DNA of 64,000 nt, taken from Marinomonas sp. MED121. GTDB lineage: Bacteria; Pseudomonadota; Gammaproteobacteria; Pseudomonadales; Marinomonadaceae. The stretch covers positions 181,003-245,002 of the forward strand of contig NZ_CH672434.1 of NCBI RefSeq assembly GCF_000153025.1. The letters are read 5' to 3'. Position numbers and translations under genes: made by a program. This document shows, in pieces, positions 62,666-64,000 of the stretch (position 1 is the stretch's first letter; each line of letters begins with the position of its first letter). The notes below the pieces were generated by a model. That model worked only from the letters and a program-made list of their open reading frames with translations, had not been told where the DNA came from and ran no database searches.

Positions 62666-63745
62666 ATGAAATTTAAAGTTAGATATGCCTTTGGCCTAAT
62701 AGGAGCGTTATTTATGTCTTCTCAATCAATTGCTTCAGCTCAAGTTGAAGGGAAATTTGTTAATTCAGAAATTAATTATCAAACTGGATTAGGCGCAATG
62801 CTTGATATGTCTTTAGCTTACTTAACGGCGAAAAGAGATTCGCCTGAACCGACAACACCAGTTCCCTTAGCCATGATTGATTTAGTTGAACTTGATAAAA
62901 GAAAGGACGCTGTGATTTATCGGTTAGGACATTCCACCATGTTCATGAAAATAGATGGCGAGTATATTCTTCTTGATCCAGTGTTTAGTGAAAGGGCATC
63001 GCCTTTTACGTTTGTCGGACCAAAACGCTTTCATCAGCCACCCATTAGTATTAACAACTTGCCTAATATCTCAGCAGTCATTATTAGTCACGATCATTAT
63101 GATCACCTTGATAAGGATGCGGTTTTAAAACTGGATAATAAGGTTGAACGTTTTATAACACCCTTAAAAGTTGGAAAAACGTTAGTTAAGTGGGGCATTA
63201 ACCCATCAAAAATCACTGAATTGGATTGGTGGCAAGAGACCCAGCTTGGCTCTTTAACATTTACCGCAACCCCTGGCCAACACTTCTCAGGTCGTGGTTT
63301 ATTTGACAAGGATGAAACCCTTTGGGCGGGATGGGCAATCAAAGGCAATCAAGCAAATGTCTTTTATACGGGCGATACGGGGTACTTTTCGGGCTTTAAA
63401 GAAATTGGTGAACGCTTAGGACCATTTGATTTGAGCATGGTTGAAACAGGGGCATATAGTAAACTTTGGAAAGACATACATATGCACCCAAGTGAAAGCA
63501 TGCAAGCTCATCTTGATTTAAAAGCAAAAGCTATGATGCCAGTTCACAATGGTACCTTTGATTTATCATTGCATGATTGGTACGAACCGTTAGAAAGTAT
63601 TCGAGCATTAGCACAAGAGCAAGGTGTGCAGTTAGTGACCCCGATTTTTGGTGAAGCGGTTTCTATTAACGCCCCGCAAATGACAAAAGCTTGGTGGCAA
63701 GACATGGTTGAACAGGAGACATTGAAGGTGGCGAATCAATTTTAG
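62666..63745 (+). CDS. MBL-fold metallo-hydrolase (NAPE-PLD/UlaG-like), exported
   Basis: A 359-aa metallo-beta-lactamase-fold protein. The N-terminus (KFKVRYAFGLIGALFMSSQSI) is signal-peptide-like, and the metal motif is HDHYDHLD (H142, H144, D146, H147), with later His/Asp in TPGQHFSGRG, YTGDTGYFSG and PVHNGTFDL. RLGHSTMFMKIDGEYILLD matches NAPE-PLD/RomA-type proteins. ATG at 62666 is preferred to GTG at 62657 because of spacing from GGTG. The gene faces a TetR regulator, its probable controller. Substrate (phospholipid-like or lactone) is unknown. Confidence 0.88.
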   Translation: MKFKVRYAFGLIGALFMSSQSIASAQVEGKFVNSEINYQTGLGAMLDMSLAYLTAKRDSPEPTTPVPLAMIDLVELDKRKDAVIYRLGHSTMFMKIDGEYILLDPVFSERASPFTFVGPKRFHQPPISINNLPNISAVIISHDHYDHLDKDAVLKLDNKVERFITPLKVGKTLVKWGINPSKITELDWWQETQLGSLTFTATPGQHFSGRGLFDKDETLWAGWAIKGNQANVFYTGDTGYFSGFKEIGERLGPFDLSMVETGAYSKLWKDIHMHPSESMQAHLDLKAKAMMPVHNGTFDLSLHDWYEPLESIRALAQEQGVQLVTPIFGEAVSINAPQMTKAWWQDMVEQETLKVANQF

Positions 63746-63747
63746 TT

Positions 63748-63778
63748 AAAATGGGAGAGCGTTGCTCTCCCATTTTTT
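63748..63778. terminator. Bidirectional terminator at the right edge
   Basis: Arms AAATGGGAGAGC and GCTCTCCCATTT (about 63748-63760 and 63764-63775) with a 3-nt loop and T tail to 63778, between converging genes. Confidence 0.92.
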
Positions 63779-64000
63779 AAATTAATTTTCCCATACTAAG
63801 CCTTTCTTCAATGTTAAAACCTAATGATTGATAGAAGCGAGTTACTTCTGTGTTATCAGTTCGTATTTGTAGGTTTAGCTTGATACAGCCTAATTGTTTT
63901 AATGCTTCAATGCTGGTTTGAATCAACTTAGTGCCTACACCTAAGCGTCGATAGTCTGACGAAGTAGCAACGGCATACAGCCAGCCCCTATGACCGTCAT
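63777..64000 (-). CDS. GNAT acetyltransferase (YpeA-like), truncated by window edge
   Basis: The C-terminal 74 residues of a leftward gene that continues beyond the window. It reads GHRGWLYAVATSSDYRRLGV, then GTKLIQTSIEALKQLGCIKL and RFYQSLGFNIEERLSMGKLI, the R/Q-x-x-G-x-G/A acetyl-CoA site and the usual GNAT C-terminus of the YpeA kind. Its stop lies inside the terminator stem's T tail. No start is visible. Confidence 0.88.
   Translation of the reverse strand, partial: DGHRGWLYAVATSSDYRRLGVGTKLIQTSIEALKQLGCIKLNLQIRTDNTEVTRFYQSLGFNIEERLSMGKLI

Overview
The window is chromosomal DNA of a low-GC marine gammaproteobacterium. Supporting signs are a Vibrio-type secreted M28 aminopeptidase, an add gene under a Vibrio-type adenine riboswitch, YbiT, HrpA, MlaA, CreA, YjdM, FrnE-like oxidoreductases, a BCCT carrier, a DUF2860 outer-membrane protein and three chemoreceptors. 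I read it as Vibrio/Marinomonas/Alteromonadales-like but cannot fix the genus. No rRNA, tRNA, phage or CRISPR array was seen. Most of the window is ordinary housekeeping and environmental-response gene content in short transcription units, many closed by clear hairpin terminators.

Layout. 0-9 kb: aminopeptidase (start cut off by the window edge), LysR, an unrecognised 427-aa protein, two family-3 solute-binding proteins, an isochorismatase-type hydrolase, a small beta-barrel and a FrnE-like protein. 9-15 kb: a YwbE-like protein, adenine riboswitch plus adenosine deaminase, neutral ceramidase, a chemoreceptor and a hydrolase. 15-21 kb: a reductase/LysR pair, cupin, a small zinc-ribbon/DUF1330/MerR operon and a GH25 muramidase. 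21-29 kb: chemoreceptor, YbiT, then a two-component system preceded by a 54-residue membrane peptide and followed by a DUF2860 barrel; near-identical tandem boxes lie in front of both promoters. 29-33 kb: VF530, RluA-like synthase, quinone-reductase-like protein, an ArsR/SRPBCC/DUF1761 operon and a 59-aa DUF6435 gene. 33-38.5 kb: accessory region with a BCCT carrier, a broken and an intact REP-associated (Y1) transposase, direct repeats, and a lone integron-type cassette between two attC-like sites carrying a HEPN-motif gene. 38.5-50 kb: small-molecule and stress genes with divergent regulators (TetR with three identical-type operators, two LysR pairs), then cysK. 50-64 kb: hrpA, mlaA, chemoreceptor, FosA, a solute-binding-like protein, a transglutaminase-like/DUF6765 pair, TetR, an MBL-fold hydrolase and a GNAT gene cut by the right edge.

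Themes. Regulation is unusually readable: the riboswitch, the two-component box pair, the TetR operators and the ArsR palindrome all sit where they explain their neighbours and often correct gene starts. The intergenic DNA carries a family of MITE-like elements with terminal inverted repeats (about 15.5, 19.3, 55.1 and 59.2 kb) and several short tandem repeats of 9-16 bp. The items most worth following are the HEPN cassette between attC-like sites, the MITE family, the two-component regulon with its small peptide, the transglutaminase/DUF6765 pair and the orphan protein at 3023-4306.
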